Under the pieces are notes generated by a model. The model did no database searches, was not told the DNA's origin, and saw nothing but the letters and a program-made list of their open reading frames with translations. A DNA stretch of 64,000 nucleotides, taken from contig CBDFKC010000003.1 of the NCBI GenBank assembly GCA_965248685.1, forward strand, positions 496,001 to 560,000, read 5' to 3'. Position 1 is the stretch's first letter. Each line of letters begins with the position of its first letter. The DNA is from VYFG01 sp965248685. GTDB lineage: Bacteria; Pseudomonadota; Gammaproteobacteria; Arenicellales; Poriferihabitantaceae. A program made the position numbers and the translations under genes. This document shows positions 25,770-34,525 of this stretch, piece by piece.

Positions 25770-26402
25770 ATGCTATTTAGCCGCAAAGCAGAATCAATAC
25801 CGTCCCTGGAGCGCTCTCTTCCGGGACGCGACCAGGTCATGCAACTGTCAAACCGACACTATGTTAATGACAATCCGCTCAAACCGCCTTTCCCCGAAGG
25901 TCTGGCCACCGCAATTTTTGGCATGGGATGTTTTTGGGGTGCCGAGCGAAAGTTCTGGGAGCTCGACGGGGTTTACTCTACTGCGGTTGGCTATGCCGGT
26001 GGCAATACACCGAACGCCTCCTATGGGGAGGTATGCAGCGGTATGACCGGCCATACCGAAGCCGTTCTGGTTGTTTATGATTCCGCTAAAATCAGTTACG
26101 ACAATTTGCTCAAAGTTTTCTGGGAATCCCATAACCCTACTCAGGGTATGCGCCAGGGGAATGACCAGGGCACCCAATACCGTTCCGCAATATACACCTA
26201 TAGTGATGCACAACTGGCGGCGGCCACCGCGTCCAGGGATATGTACCAGGCCGGTCTCGATCAGGCCGGGCTTGACCACATCACCACCGAAATTAAGCCG
26301 GCGCATGAGTTTTTCTACGCCGAAGAAGATCACCAGCAATACCTGGCAAAAAATCCAATGGGTTATTGCGGACTCAATGGAACCGGGGTTAGCTGCAGCT
26401 GA
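25770..26402 (+). CDS. msrA: Peptide methionine sulfoxide reductase A
   Basis: 210 residues from the ATG at 25770, preceded by GGAGAA. The catalytic motif GCFWGAE places Cys54; conserved HTEAV, FWESHNPTQ and NDQGTQYRS follow; recycling cysteines lie in the C-terminal YCGLNGTGVSC. It reduces methionine-S-sulfoxide in proteins using thioredoxin. About 45 extra N-terminal residues resemble the longer E. coli-type MsrA. A separate msrB is at about 50.5 kb. Confidence 0.96.
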   Translation: MLFSRKAESIPSLERSLPGRDQVMQLSNRHYVNDNPLKPPFPEGLATAIFGMGCFWGAERKFWELDGVYSTAVGYAGGNTPNASYGEVCSGMTGHTEAVLVVYDSAKISYDNLLKVFWESHNPTQGMRQGNDQGTQYRSAIYTYSDAQLAAATASRDMYQAGLDQAGLDHITTEIKPAHEFFYAEEDHQQYLAKNPMGYCGLNGTGVSCS

Positions 26403-26601
26403 AATTTCGCCGGCGGTGGCTAAATATTAAATAGCTTGGCCACGTACAGGACCGGGCCGGTAGGCAGACCCGTGGTCGACCCATTCTTGGGTTCAGGGCT
26501 AATCGCCATACCGGCAGCGTTATGAATTAGCCTGCTGGCTGACGCTCTCAGTTTGGTGCCTGATCTCGGGCAAAAAGACTTGCCCTTGTGCTGACCGTAA
26601 A

Positions 26602-27174
26602 CTATCCGTGATTTACCGGGAGAATTGGTTGCATACCTGTGAACACGGGTTCCAGAACCACGCCCAATGCATCACCAAATTTACTTACCGCAATATAGAT
26701 AGTAATGGTGAACACCGCTTCGACAATTTGCGGCTCAGTAAAGTGTTGCTTGAGTCGTCCCCACAATTCGCTTGATACATTGTTTGCGTCGACACCAATT
26801 TGCACTGTGAGATCCATTAGCGCTTTTTCAGCGTCGGTAAAATGCTCGCTGGTGGTATATCGGTCGTCGCCAATATCGGCAATTTTTTCTTCGCTGATAC
26901 CGAGTCGCTTACTCAAGGTCTCATGCTGAACCACACAGTACATACACTCATTACGGTGGGTTGCCTTCAGGATAATTAGCTCTTTGGTTAACCAGTCGAG
27001 CTCGCCGTCTTTCAAAATAGCCATAACGGTGTCGGTGAATACGGTTCCGAGTTCGGGGGTGTGACCAAATACTTTGAATATGTTTAACAACATTTCGAAT
27101 CTGTCTTCGGCCTTGTCATAAAAAGACAACGCTTCGGGGCTGGCCTGTTCGCGTTCTACGTATGAAATTGTCAT
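26602..27174 (-). CDS. Carboxymuconolactone decarboxylase/AhpD-like protein
   Basis: 190 residues, all helical by composition. The central motif N-E-C77-M-Y-C80-VVQ-H84 is the CxxC...H active site of AhpD-like peroxidase-related proteins in the CMD superfamily. The reaction is probably redox (peroxide or thiol based) and not decarboxylation. It lies 63 bases downstream of the TetR gene on the same strand and is probably controlled by it. Confidence 0.85.
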   Translation of the reverse strand: MTISYVEREQASPEALSFYDKAEDRFEMLLNIFKVFGHTPELGTVFTDTVMAILKDGELDWLTKELIILKATHRNECMYCVVQHETLSKRLGISEEKIADIGDDRYTTSEHFTDAEKALMDLTVQIGVDANNVSSELWGRLKQHFTEPQIVEAVFTITIYIAVSKFGDALGVVLEPVFTGMQPILPVNHG

Positions 27175-27237
27175 GTTTAATTACCTATTGATTGGTTTGG
27201 AGAGCGAACCGCCGTCGAATCTTTCACCAATGGCAGT

Positions 27238-27840
27238 TCAGGTGGTTACTACTGTTGCCCGGGAAATTCGGTCCAAGGCATCCTGGGCAATGGATTTTAA
27301 TAGGCGCGGTTCTGGTCTGCTGCGGGACAACACCAACATACCGATAATAGAAGCGAGCAGCGATTTCGCGGTCAAGTGGGCGTCGAGAGCCGGATCGAGT
27401 TGTCCCAAAGCTTGCGCTTCCCGAATACTTTTCAGAAAAAACCTCTCGAGCCCGCGTTGACTGGTGGCAACTATCTCGCTGATTTCAGGGTCGTGTGCGG
27501 AGAGTTCGAGAGCGGTGTTGGTGAGAAAACACCCTCCCCGGTCTGGATCGTTAAGTACCTGTTCAATCCAGTCATCGAACAATGCCCTAATCCCTTCCAA
27601 TGGCGAGTATGCGGACTTAAGCGCTTTTAATCTGGCCTGCCGAACATTCTTGTCATATCGTTTTAGCACTTTGATAAACAGCGTTCGCTTATCGCCAAAG
27701 GTGTCGTAAAAGCTGCCTCGATTGATTTCCATGGCGCTAAGCAAGTCGCGCATGGAAGTCGCCTCATAGCCATGTACCCAAAATTCTTGCATGGCTTTAT
27801 CGAGCGACCGTTCGCTGTCAAATTGTTTTTCCCAGGGCAT
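27238..27840 (-). CDS. TetR-family transcriptional regulator
   Basis: 200 residues from the ATG at 27840, placed behind a GAGG ribosome site. The N-terminal helix-turn-helix reads FWVHGYEATSMRDL then INRGSFYDTFGDKRTLF, diagnostic of TetR. The C-terminal part (TetR_C type) has GGCFLTNTALEL with a cysteine that might sense electrophiles. It likely represses itself and the CMD gene downstream. Ligand unknown. Confidence 0.9.
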   Translation of the reverse strand: MPWEKQFDSERSLDKAMQEFWVHGYEATSMRDLLSAMEINRGSFYDTFGDKRTLFIKVLKRYDKNVRQARLKALKSAYSPLEGIRALFDDWIEQVLNDPDRGGCFLTNTALELSAHDPEISEIVATSQRGLERFFLKSIREAQALGQLDPALDAHLTAKSLLASIIGMLVLSRSRPEPRLLKSIAQDALDRISRATVVTT

Positions 27841-28183
27841 AAATTCAGTCCTCAAGGGAATTAGAACATTGTTTGGAACGATTGGTCAAGACTCCATAAA
27901 CTGTCCAATTTGCGCTTCTCGAGCGGCTGATTGTACTGCCACCAGGAACCCTGACACCCTTAGAAAATACTCAATTGGATTTTTTTTCGGATTTGGGGAT
28001 TTAATTTGAATTTTCTTTGTCAATTATTCTGCGGGCGAACCGTGCACGCAAAGTTTGGTCGTCAAAAACCACTGATAAGTCGGTGAAATACGGGTGCCGG
28101 ATCGCTTAACCCGGATCGCACTGACCAAGATCGGCATGGGCTGATTTATCGTATTTAGATTTTGAAAAGTTGGAGCAATACCA
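27841..28183. other. Intergenic region between tetR and the first 2OG oxygenase gene
   Basis: 343 bases between divergent genes. It holds the tetR promoter described separately and a TGACCAA heptamer at 28122-28128 that matches, on the other strand, the TTGGTCA at the tetR -35 region. I see no open reading frame or stable RNA structure in it. Confidence 0.6.
27860..27889 (-). promoter_or_regulatory. Promoter of tetR with probable operator
   Basis: Read on the minus strand: TTGACC (-35, 27884-27889), 18 bases, then TCTAAT (-10, 27860-27865) preceded by an extended TG. Both boxes match sigma-70 at five of six. GGTCAAGACT (27884-27893, plus strand) over the -35 box resembles the inverted GGTC-AA-GACC seen at 31320, so this is a reasonable place for autorepression. 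Confidence 0.55.
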
Positions 28184-28750
28184 ATGTGGTTCGAAACACG
28201 AGAATTATCACTAGACCTTGACAAGATCAGTAAGATCGCCACCGTGCTCGAATCGGCGCTGGCGAAAAATTGTGAACAAATTGAGCCTGACAAATATGGC
28301 GGTTCGGTGACCACCGCCTCATTTGAACACTACAATCTAGCGACCATGTGCAACGAGGAATTGCATGCGCTGTATACCGCACTTCAGGCAGTGTTTCGAG
28401 AACGGGTACCGGATGGGACCTATTACCTGCAATCCTGGGTCAACATTCATCGGAAAAATCAACACCTGGATTGGCATGAGCATTGGGGAAGTGAATCCTT
28501 TCACGGCTATTTCTGTGTCAATGCCGAACCCAGTACAACCTCCTATAAAAACCCGCAAACCAAGCAGGTGGATTCAGTTACTAACAGGAACAATACGCTA
28601 ACGCTAAACGCCGGTGGCTGGTTACATCGAGTGAGTCCATGGCGAAGCGATCGACCACGTATTTCAATCGCCTATGACATTGTTCCGGTAAACCTCGTAA
28701 TTTCCCAGGGCAAAGGCAATATTCCGTTGAACCACTGGATGCCTATCTAA
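28184..28750 (+). CDS. Putative 2OG-Fe(II) oxygenase
   Basis: 188 residues. A double-stranded beta-helix pattern is suggested by WVNIHRKNQHLDWHEHW (His98/His100 as possible iron ligands), FHGYFCVNAEP, and WLHRVSPW...RPRISIAYDI, where His148 is the distal iron ligand and Arg159 would bind 2-oxoglutarate. This is the layout of small prolyl-hydroxylase-like 2OG oxygenases. Substrate unknown. It is followed 33 bases later by a second enzyme of the same broad class. Confidence 0.7.
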   Translation: MWFETRELSLDLDKISKIATVLESALAKNCEQIEPDKYGGSVTTASFEHYNLATMCNEELHALYTALQAVFRERVPDGTYYLQSWVNIHRKNQHLDWHEHWGSESFHGYFCVNAEPSTTSYKNPQTKQVDSVTNRNNTLTLNAGGWLHRVSPWRSDRPRISIAYDIVPVNLVISQGKGNIPLNHWMPI

Positions 28751-28783
28751 TTTTTTCACTGGCCAAAGACAATACTGACAAGA

Positions 28784-29503
28784 ATGAAGGCAAAAATCTC
28801 CCAGGCAGATATTTTTCCGACGCCATTGTTCGAGATCCCGGTTCCGGAAATGGCGCCATACCATGAAGAACTGCTCGAATTATTTGGTCAAAAGGTCAAA
28901 TCCGGCGAAATGGTTGCACATTCCAATGGCTATGGTTACCAGTCAAAAATAAATTTATTCGATACTAATAGTTACCCACAACCCTATCTTCGAAATATTC
29001 TTCTGGCAAAGTTTCATACCACCTGTGCCGATATTTTGAGCAGGACCGTGACGGATTTTGCACCGGATATTCCACACCATTGGGTTAACACATTCAACGC
29101 CGGGTGGGCTGTAGTCCAAACCAATGAAACCTGGAAACAGGAAATTCCCTGGCATACCCATTTACCCGCAGTATTGAGCGGTTGCTACTATGTCAGCACT
29201 TCACTCAAGCAGAACGAAGGAGTGGTTCAGTTTACCAATCCCAATGCGCCCAATATCTTTCAACCCAAGTTCGGCGAAATTACGCCAAAGACCGGGCATA
29301 TGATTATTTTTCCCTCCGGGCTCAGTCATCGCCCCACGGCATCACCAGGAAATCAGGACAAGATTCGGCTGGCGTTATGCATGGATGGACATTGGACTTC
29401 TATGCTGGGCAACCCCGATGGTCCAGGCAAGCCACATCGGGCATCTAACTCGGCTGTTAGCGCGCATTCCTCGCCTCAAAATGTATTGATGCGGCCCGGA
29501 TAA
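28784..29503 (+). CDS. 2OG-Fe(II) oxygenase (2OG-FeII_Oxy_5-like)
   Basis: 239 residues. IFPTPLFEIPVP at the N terminus is typical of the TIGR02466-type family. IPWHTHLPAVLSGCYYVS supplies His124/His126; GHMIIFPSGLSHRPTAS supplies the distal His182; Arg195 in KIRLALCMD should contact 2-oxoglutarate. Family members are orphan hydroxylases common in marine bacteria and phages. It is probably co-transcribed with the preceding oxygenase and convergent with the Rieske gene, six bases apart. Confidence 0.8.
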   Translation: MKAKISQADIFPTPLFEIPVPEMAPYHEELLELFGQKVKSGEMVAHSNGYGYQSKINLFDTNSYPQPYLRNILLAKFHTTCADILSRTVTDFAPDIPHHWVNTFNAGWAVVQTNETWKQEIPWHTHLPAVLSGCYYVSTSLKQNEGVVQFTNPNAPNIFQPKFGEITPKTGHMIIFPSGLSHRPTASPGNQDKIRLALCMDGHWTSMLGNPDGPGKPHRASNSAVSAHSSPQNVLMRPG

Positions 29504-29509
29504 ACAGTT

Positions 29510-30673
29510 TCATTCCGTTTGGTCGCCCATGGTCTCGGCGTACCAACAAGCGAAATTACCCACGCTGGGCTCGAGGGCCGAAAATCGGCCCTGCCGAGAA
29601 AATCGAGAGGAAAGACCGATTTGTTGTTGCTGTAGAAACGGCAGATCCTCCTGGAGCGCGATATCGATTCGATCATAATAAGCTTCAGCCGCCTCGCTGA
29701 ATCCTTCGGATTTTGTGGTGGCCCCGGGGAATGCGATGGTTTGGATCACCTTACAGCGGGCACTTCCCAGGGGATAAGTCTGGTACATCCAGAGTGAATC
29801 GAAACAGGCGGCAAAGGTCAGGTTGGGATATACCCAGGTATAGCGGGTACCAGTAATGTCTCTGCCAGACAGTCGCGGACCAGCGGGCAGCGCTTTATCC
29901 CGGGCTGCCTCGAGCAGGGCAGCGGTTCCATCGGTCACCCCGAACTGGGTAGTGTATTCGCCCATTACCGGATCGGTCTGGTCCGGTTCGTGATACATAT
30001 TTGACAAAGAATCTGGATGCACATAGGGCAGGTGATAATACTCATTGAATACTTCGATAAAGGTCTTCCAGTTACAATCCACTTCAAATTCCCGTACCCG
30101 GGTAGAGACCAGTTGCTCTAGAGCCCATGGATAGTGAATCTCAGAAAAATCTCCCAGCCAATCGGCTAGCTCCCGTTGATCCGGGTCGAGACAGACAAAT
30201 ACGAATCCGTCATGGCAGCCTAAGCGAAACTCCACCAGACCATACTCGCCAAGACCAAAGTCGCTACAAGTTTCCATTCGAGGTGCAGATATCAATTCCC
30301 CGTCCAGCGCATAAGTCCAGGCGTGAAACGGGCAAGCAATGACTTTGCACTGGCCCTCACCGGTCAATAGTTTCATGCCGCGATGGCGACAGCTATTGGC
30401 CCAGGCTCTCAGACTGCCTTGATTGTCACGTAGCACCGCTATTGGGGTACCTGCCAGGTCAAAAGTGGCGAACGCCCCGGGCTCGGGCCAGCGATCTTGC
30501 CGCCCCAGCGCAATCCAGCCGCGATTAAAAATCTCCCGGGTCTCCAATGCCAGCCAATCGTCATCGGTATAGCATTGGGGGGGCAAACTCAATGAGGAGG
30601 TAACAGGGTGTTTGACCTTGGCCAGATCCTGTTTGATTCGCGCAATGGCGGCGGCGGAATAGACTGAGTACAT
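29510..30673 (-). CDS. Rieske-type ring-hydroxylating oxygenase alpha subunit-like protein
   Basis: 387 residues from the ATG at 30673; the longer reading overlaps the upstream gene and is unlikely. The Rieske [2Fe-2S] site is C95-R-H97 with C114-PF-H117. The catalytic domain has the mononuclear iron motif NEYYHLPYVHPDS. No small subunit, ferredoxin or reductase gene is nearby, as for choline/carnitine-type or orphan Rieske monooxygenases. Substrate not predictable. It starts two bases after the stop of the membrane hydrolase-like gene. Confidence 0.88.
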   Translation of the reverse strand: MYSVYSAAAIARIKQDLAKVKHPVTSSLSLPPQCYTDDDWLALETREIFNRGWIALGRQDRWPEPGAFATFDLAGTPIAVLRDNQGSLRAWANSCRHRGMKLLTGEGQCKVIACPFHAWTYALDGELISAPRMETCSDFGLGEYGLVEFRLGCHDGFVFVCLDPDQRELADWLGDFSEIHYPWALEQLVSTRVREFEVDCNWKTFIEVFNEYYHLPYVHPDSLSNMYHEPDQTDPVMGEYTTQFGVTDGTAALLEAARDKALPAGPRLSGRDITGTRYTWVYPNLTFAACFDSLWMYQTYPLGSARCKVIQTIAFPGATTKSEGFSEAAEAYYDRIDIALQEDLPFLQQQQIGLSSRFSRQGRFSALEPSVGNFACWYAETMGDQTE

Positions 30674-30675
30674 AA

Positions 30676-31269
30676 TTATGCCCAGGTGCGGTAGACAAAC
30701 CAGAAGAATATTGCATAAACCAACAAAGTTGCAATTAGAATAAGCCGCAGTCTGCTGGGGCGGTTTGCGGTCATCTGGCTGCTCGGATGAAAACGCCACA
30801 ACCAAATCGTAGCTATGATAAATCCTGAAACTTCCAGCGCGCCAACAACGCCGCCATAGTGATTTCGATCCCAATAGGACAAAGGGCTTTCGAAGCGCCA
30901 GTTTGAGAAGGGATAGAAATGGCGATGAGCGTCATCGTGGTGGACCGGTAGGTCGAGCAGGCAGTGGGCCAGCATGCTGCTGAATAATAAGGCGAATAGG
31001 TTATTGCGGCGCCAGCATGAATAAATAAGGGCCAGACCAATCAGAGGAATCGAATTGAACAAATCTATCAGATTCTGCCAGCCGGGTTTATAGTAACTTT
31101 GCGACCAGATAACACTTTCCGGAGTCCCCGCGACTTTATGCCAGGCGTAAAACACGAACATAACCGTATCGGGCAATAGCGCACCGATGCTGATGATGAC
31201 CGCATAGCGCCAGGCATTCGGCCGACCCAGCAGAACCAGACTAAAAACCACATGGGCCGGTGTGTTCAT
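30676..31269 (-). CDS. Membrane-bound metal-dependent hydrolase-like protein
   Basis: 197 residues with several membrane helices. Conserved polar residues are His6 in NTPAHVVFSL, GALLPDTVMF, and SSMLAHCLLDLPVHHDDAH, the pattern of YdjM/DUF457-like membrane metal-dependent hydrolases. It immediately precedes the Rieske gene and is likely in one transcript with it; whether they act together is unknown. Confidence 0.75.
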   Translation of the reverse strand: MNTPAHVVFSLVLLGRPNAWRYAVIISIGALLPDTVMFVFYAWHKVAGTPESVIWSQSYYKPGWQNLIDLFNSIPLIGLALIYSCWRRNNLFALLFSSMLAHCLLDLPVHHDDAHRHFYPFSNWRFESPLSYWDRNHYGGVVGALEVSGFIIATIWLWRFHPSSQMTANRPSRLRLILIATLLVYAIFFWFVYRTWA

Positions 31270-31311
31270 CGTGTCTCTAGCGTAGTGTAGTCGGTTGGAT
31301 TAAACTCAATC

Positions 31312-31329
31312 TGACCTTGGGTCAAGACC
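31312..31329. promoter_or_regulatory. Operator-like palindromes between the Rieske operon and ltaE
   Basis: Two overlapping inverted repeats: TGACC-TTG-GGTCA (31312-31324) and GGTC-AA-GACC (31320-31329). The second shares nine of ten bases with the site over the tetR -35 box. It lies 43 bases upstream of the minus-strand operon start and about 70 bases upstream of ltaE. Confidence 0.35.
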
Positions 31330-31395
31330 GTGGAAAAAGCGGTAAAAATTCGAATTAGATGATTTTTTCCATAGTGTAATCTTTTAGCTCTCTCA

Positions 31396-32418
31396 ATGAA
31401 TCAGGAATTTATAGATCTTCGCAGCGATACCGTCACTACCCCTTGTGACGGCATGCGCAAAGCTATGGCTGCCGCTGCGGTAGGAGACGACGTGTATGAA
31501 GAGGATCCTACGGTCAAACGGCTGGAATCCAGACTGGCGGAAATGACCGGAAAGGAGCAAGGCTTATTCTTCCCCAGCGGGACCCAGAGCAACCTGGTAG
31601 CCCTGCTGTCTCACTGCGATCGAGGCGAAGAATATATCGTCGGCCAGAACGCCCATACCTATATGTACGAAGGCGGCGGTGCTGCGGTACTGGGTAGCAT
31701 TCAGCCCCAACCCATCGAAGTATCGGAAGATGGCAGTATGTGTCTTGAGAAAATACGTGGGGCGATAAAAATTGACGATATCCATTTTGCCAAAACCCGA
31801 CTGCTCGCCCTCGAAAACACCACTGGCGGAAAAATAATTTCCCAACAATATATTACCCAGGCTGAAAACCTGGCGCGCCAGCATGGCCTTGGTTTTCATC
31901 TGGATGGTGCCAGGGTTTTTGATGCCGCTGTGGGCCAGGGTGTTTCGGTGCAGGAAATCACCCGCCCATTTGATTCCATATCAATCTGCTTATCCAAGGG
32001 GCTCGGCGCACCAGTGGGTTCGGTGCTGGTTGCCAACAGGGAATTGATCGAACGGGCCAAGCGCTGGCGCAAGATGGTCGGCGGCGGGATGCGCCAGGTT
32101 GGAATTCTGGCAGCAGGGTGTCTGTATGCGCTGGATCACAATATAGACCGCCTGGCCGAAGATCATGCCAATGCCCAGCTGCTCGCTGACCGTCTAGCAG
32201 GAATAGACGGTCTCGAGGTGGTTGGAAACAAGGCCTATACCAATATGGTATTTGTCTCAGCAGTGGATGGTGACAGCAAAGGATTTCATGCCGGTTGCGC
32301 CGCAAAGGGATTAAAAATCGGCGGTCGCGGCCCGTCCCGACTGGTGATCCACAAACAGATCAGCAGTGACCAGATTGAACAGGCCGCGAGAATAATCCGT
32401 CAATACTTTATGGGTTGA
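31396..32418 (+). CDS. ltaE: Low-specificity L-threonine aldolase
   Basis: 340 residues, PLP fold-I enzyme cleaving L-threonine/L-allo-threonine to glycine and acetaldehyde. Motifs: DLRSDTVTTP at the N terminus, GDDVYEEDPT, FFPSGTQSN, HLDGAR, and the PLP-lysine K201 in CLSKGLGAPVGS, followed by RRxRKMVGGGMRQVG-type sequence. Full length. No clear Shine-Dalgarno before the ATG. The right flank is the decayed recombinase region. Confidence 0.95.
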   Translation: MNQEFIDLRSDTVTTPCDGMRKAMAAAAVGDDVYEEDPTVKRLESRLAEMTGKEQGLFFPSGTQSNLVALLSHCDRGEEYIVGQNAHTYMYEGGGAAVLGSIQPQPIEVSEDGSMCLEKIRGAIKIDDIHFAKTRLLALENTTGGKIISQQYITQAENLARQHGLGFHLDGARVFDAAVGQGVSVQEITRPFDSISICLSKGLGAPVGSVLVANRELIERAKRWRKMVGGGMRQVGILAAGCLYALDHNIDRLAEDHANAQLLADRLAGIDGLEVVGNKAYTNMVFVSAVDGDSKGFHAGCAAKGLKIGGRGPSRLVIHKQISSDQIEQAARIIRQYFMG

Positions 32419-32592
32419 AAAGATTTTAGGGTTTTGATCCGAACAATTGGACTCTGCAGAAACGATCCAGCGACCCCACGGGGGGAAATGTAGTATTAGC
32501 ATGTTACGAAGCTTGTTTAGCATGCTGCGGTCTCCGTATTGTTTAATCACTTTTATGAAAGCAATGCGGTGTTATCCAATCCTGTTCTATGT

Positions 32593-33251
32593 GTGAAGCG
32601 TCCAAGGTAACGTAGGCAAGACACTGGCATTGTCTGATTCGGAGGTGCGGCGTCTGCTCGATGCTCCTGCAGAAGATACTGTCAAAGGTCGGCGGGATCA
32701 AGATATATTGTCAGTGTTGTTCTCTCACGCATCCGGCGTGAAGAACTTTGCACCCTGACAGGGCGTGATCTACAGAAGTATAGCGGGCTCATGCATTTTA
32801 AGATCACTGGCAAAGGTGGCGAGATTCGTTTTATTCCTATCGCTCCGCTATCTCAAAAACTCATCACGGAATATTTAGATACGGTTGGCCAAGGTAAAGA
32901 TTTGAAAGGCCCGTTATTTCGACCAGTGCGAAACAATACAATGGATGATCTTAACCGGCCCTTGCATCCAGTTTCTATTTATAAGCAGGTAGTGCGGTAT
33001 AACATGAAGAAAGTCGGTTTGGATGGCCCTGGTTATTGCGAGCATTCTGCACGCGCTACAACCATTACGAATACCCTGGATATGGGGCCGACACGGCCAC
33101 GGTTCAGAAATGGGCCGGACATTCAAACATTTCTACAACGCGGTTGTATGATCAGCGCAAAGACCGGGCTGAGGATAGCCCGAGTTATAAGAAGCGGTTT
33201 TACGTTAGACGACCGTCTCACCGCCCTTTTCTGCCAGTCAGTAACGCCTGA
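32593..33251 (+). pseudogene. Decayed tyrosine recombinase (phage-type integrase)
   Basis: Pieces in three frames together spell the C-terminal two thirds of an XerC/D-type integrase: ALSDSEVRRLLDAP; then, after a shift near 32733, REELCTLTGRDLQ with box-I Arg and ITGKGGEIRFIPI; then HSARATTITN (His-x-x-Arg); and after another shift near 33085, VQKWAGHSNISTTRLYD with the box-II His and the catalytic Tyr. A third shift lies near 32613 and the N-terminal core-binding domain is missing. It cannot make active enzyme. It marks an old integration next to ltaE. Confidence 0.85.
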
Positions 33252-33325
33252 CAACTATTCCTTGTGTTTTACAATTCTGATTCAGGTTTCACGCTTCCTT
33301 TCAATTGACAATATTCCCTAGGTTT

Positions 33326-33790
33326 CTATGAAGTCTTATTCTGGTTCAACTGAACTTTTTCGGCGAGCCCATTAAGGTTACCGTCAAGAATCTTACCCAT
33401 CATCAATTTCATCATTGTCTGACCCAAGAGCCAACCGAGTGGGCCGAACTTTACACGATAATCCATGTCCCACGTAACCAGCGATTCGCCACTATCTTTC
33501 TGTGCAATGGATATCTCAGAATACGCTTCATGGAGGGGCATGGCGTTCATTTCTGACAAGCGAACACGATAGCTTCGACCCTCATCCCACGCAGTTACCT
33601 CTTCTACTACCGAAGTTCCATTGTCGAAGTGGTTACGTCGTTTTGATCCTACTCTGTCTTCACCCTCAGTTAGTGCTTCAACGGATGTAATAAGCGGTGC
33701 AAATACATCAATGTGCATAAATCGGCCAAGAACCGCCCATATTTCGTTTGATGTCGCGTCGATCTTTAGGGTTCGTTCAAAATGAATCAT
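33326..33790 (-). CDS. SRPBCC (polyketide cyclase/START-like) protein
   Basis: 154 residues: MIHFERTLKIDATSNEIW is the usual first strand and helix of the helix-grip fold, followed by a middle strand block VTAWDEGRSYRVRL and a long C-terminal helix. Members bind hydrophobic ligands; no catalytic residues can be assigned. It stands alone between the integrase relic and the thioredoxin gene. Confidence 0.8.
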   Translation of the reverse strand: MIHFERTLKIDATSNEIWAVLGRFMHIDVFAPLITSVEALTEGEDRVGSKRRNHFDNGTSVVEEVTAWDEGRSYRVRLSEMNAMPLHEAYSEISIAQKDSGESLVTWDMDYRVKFGPLGWLLGQTMMKLMMGKILDGNLNGLAEKVQLNQNKTS

Positions 33791-33911
33791 AAATAAATAA
33801 TATCTAGAATTGAAAGCATGTCAAAATTCTGCGAATGACCGTAACGAGTATTCTACCGTCATTGCCCGATTATATCGAAACTTGTATTTTCAGTTATCAG
33901 ATCAAGTTTGA

Positions 33912-33945
33912 ACAAATACAGCTAAGACACAAATACAGCTAAGAT
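33912..33945. repeat. Tandem 17-base duplication
   Basis: Two adjacent copies of ACAAATACAGCTAAGA plus one base (C, then T), at 33912-33928 and 33929-33945. A local duplication in the 248-base gap upstream of the SRPBCC gene and downstream of the thioredoxin gene; no function is evident. Confidence 0.8.
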
Positions 33946-33998
33946 GACGCGGCGACTTGGGGTCGGACAGGTTTCGCCTAACTCCCGGCAGCGTCGGA

Positions 33999-34019
33999 AT
34001 GACAGCATTGGACGCTGTC
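33999..34019 (-). terminator. Possible terminator of the thioredoxin gene
   Basis: Perfect 7-bp stem TGACAGC / GCTGTCA with a seven-base loop, 20 bases past the stop codon of the thioredoxin gene on its transcribed side. A U-tract is lacking, so it may only stabilise the 3' end. Confidence 0.35.
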
Positions 34020-34038
34020 AAATTAATCTTCATACGGG

Positions 34039-34428
34039 TCAGCTGGATTGCTCTGTTTCTTTTTCTTCCTGCTGCTTAGCTACCTCAGCCCTTACACTAT
34101 CCATATCGAGATTTCGGGCCTGCTCAATTAGTTTGTCGAAATTTCCTGCTGGCATGGCGCCCGCCTGGGAAAACACCACAATCTGTTCTTTGAAAACCAT
34201 TAGAGTGGGGATTGAGCGAATTTGAAATTGCGCGGCCAATCCCTGGGCAGCCTCAGTATCTACTTTGGCAAAAACAATATCCTTGTTTTTTTCTGCAGCG
34301 GTGCCGAAAACGGGGGCAAAGTTTTTGCAGGGACCACACCATTCGGCCCAAAAATCCACAATAACCATATCGTTATTGTCGATAATATCGTGGAAGTTGG
34401 ACTCGGTTAGGGCGACAGTTTGGCTCAT
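34039..34428 (-). CDS. Thioredoxin-family protein
   Basis: 129 residues, cytoplasmic. The active site WCGPCK is at 29-34, preceded by VIVDFWAE, and the cis-Pro loop is RSIPTLMVF. A charged Glu/Lys/Gln tail of about 20 residues extends past the normal thioredoxin end, so this is probably an accessory thioredoxin and not the principal TrxA. Monocistronic by position. Confidence 0.9.
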   Translation of the reverse strand: MSQTVALTESNFHDIIDNNDMVIVDFWAEWCGPCKNFAPVFGTAAEKNKDIVFAKVDTEAAQGLAAQFQIRSIPTLMVFKEQIVVFSQAGAMPAGNFDKLIEQARNLDMDSVRAEVAKQQEEKETEQSS

Positions 34429-34525
34429 ATAATGGTCCTTGGGGATAGTTGGATTTGGCGGTTACTCACACCTTAGTGGATTACATACCGAATAGGATTC
34501 CCATTTGGGGCTGGCGAGATATTTC

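Noticed and set aside
26403..26601. Possible RNA gene or terminator between msrA and the CMD gene
   Set aside because: Only a 6-bp GGGCAA/TTGCCC repeat without a U-tract was found, and no tRNA-like pairing.
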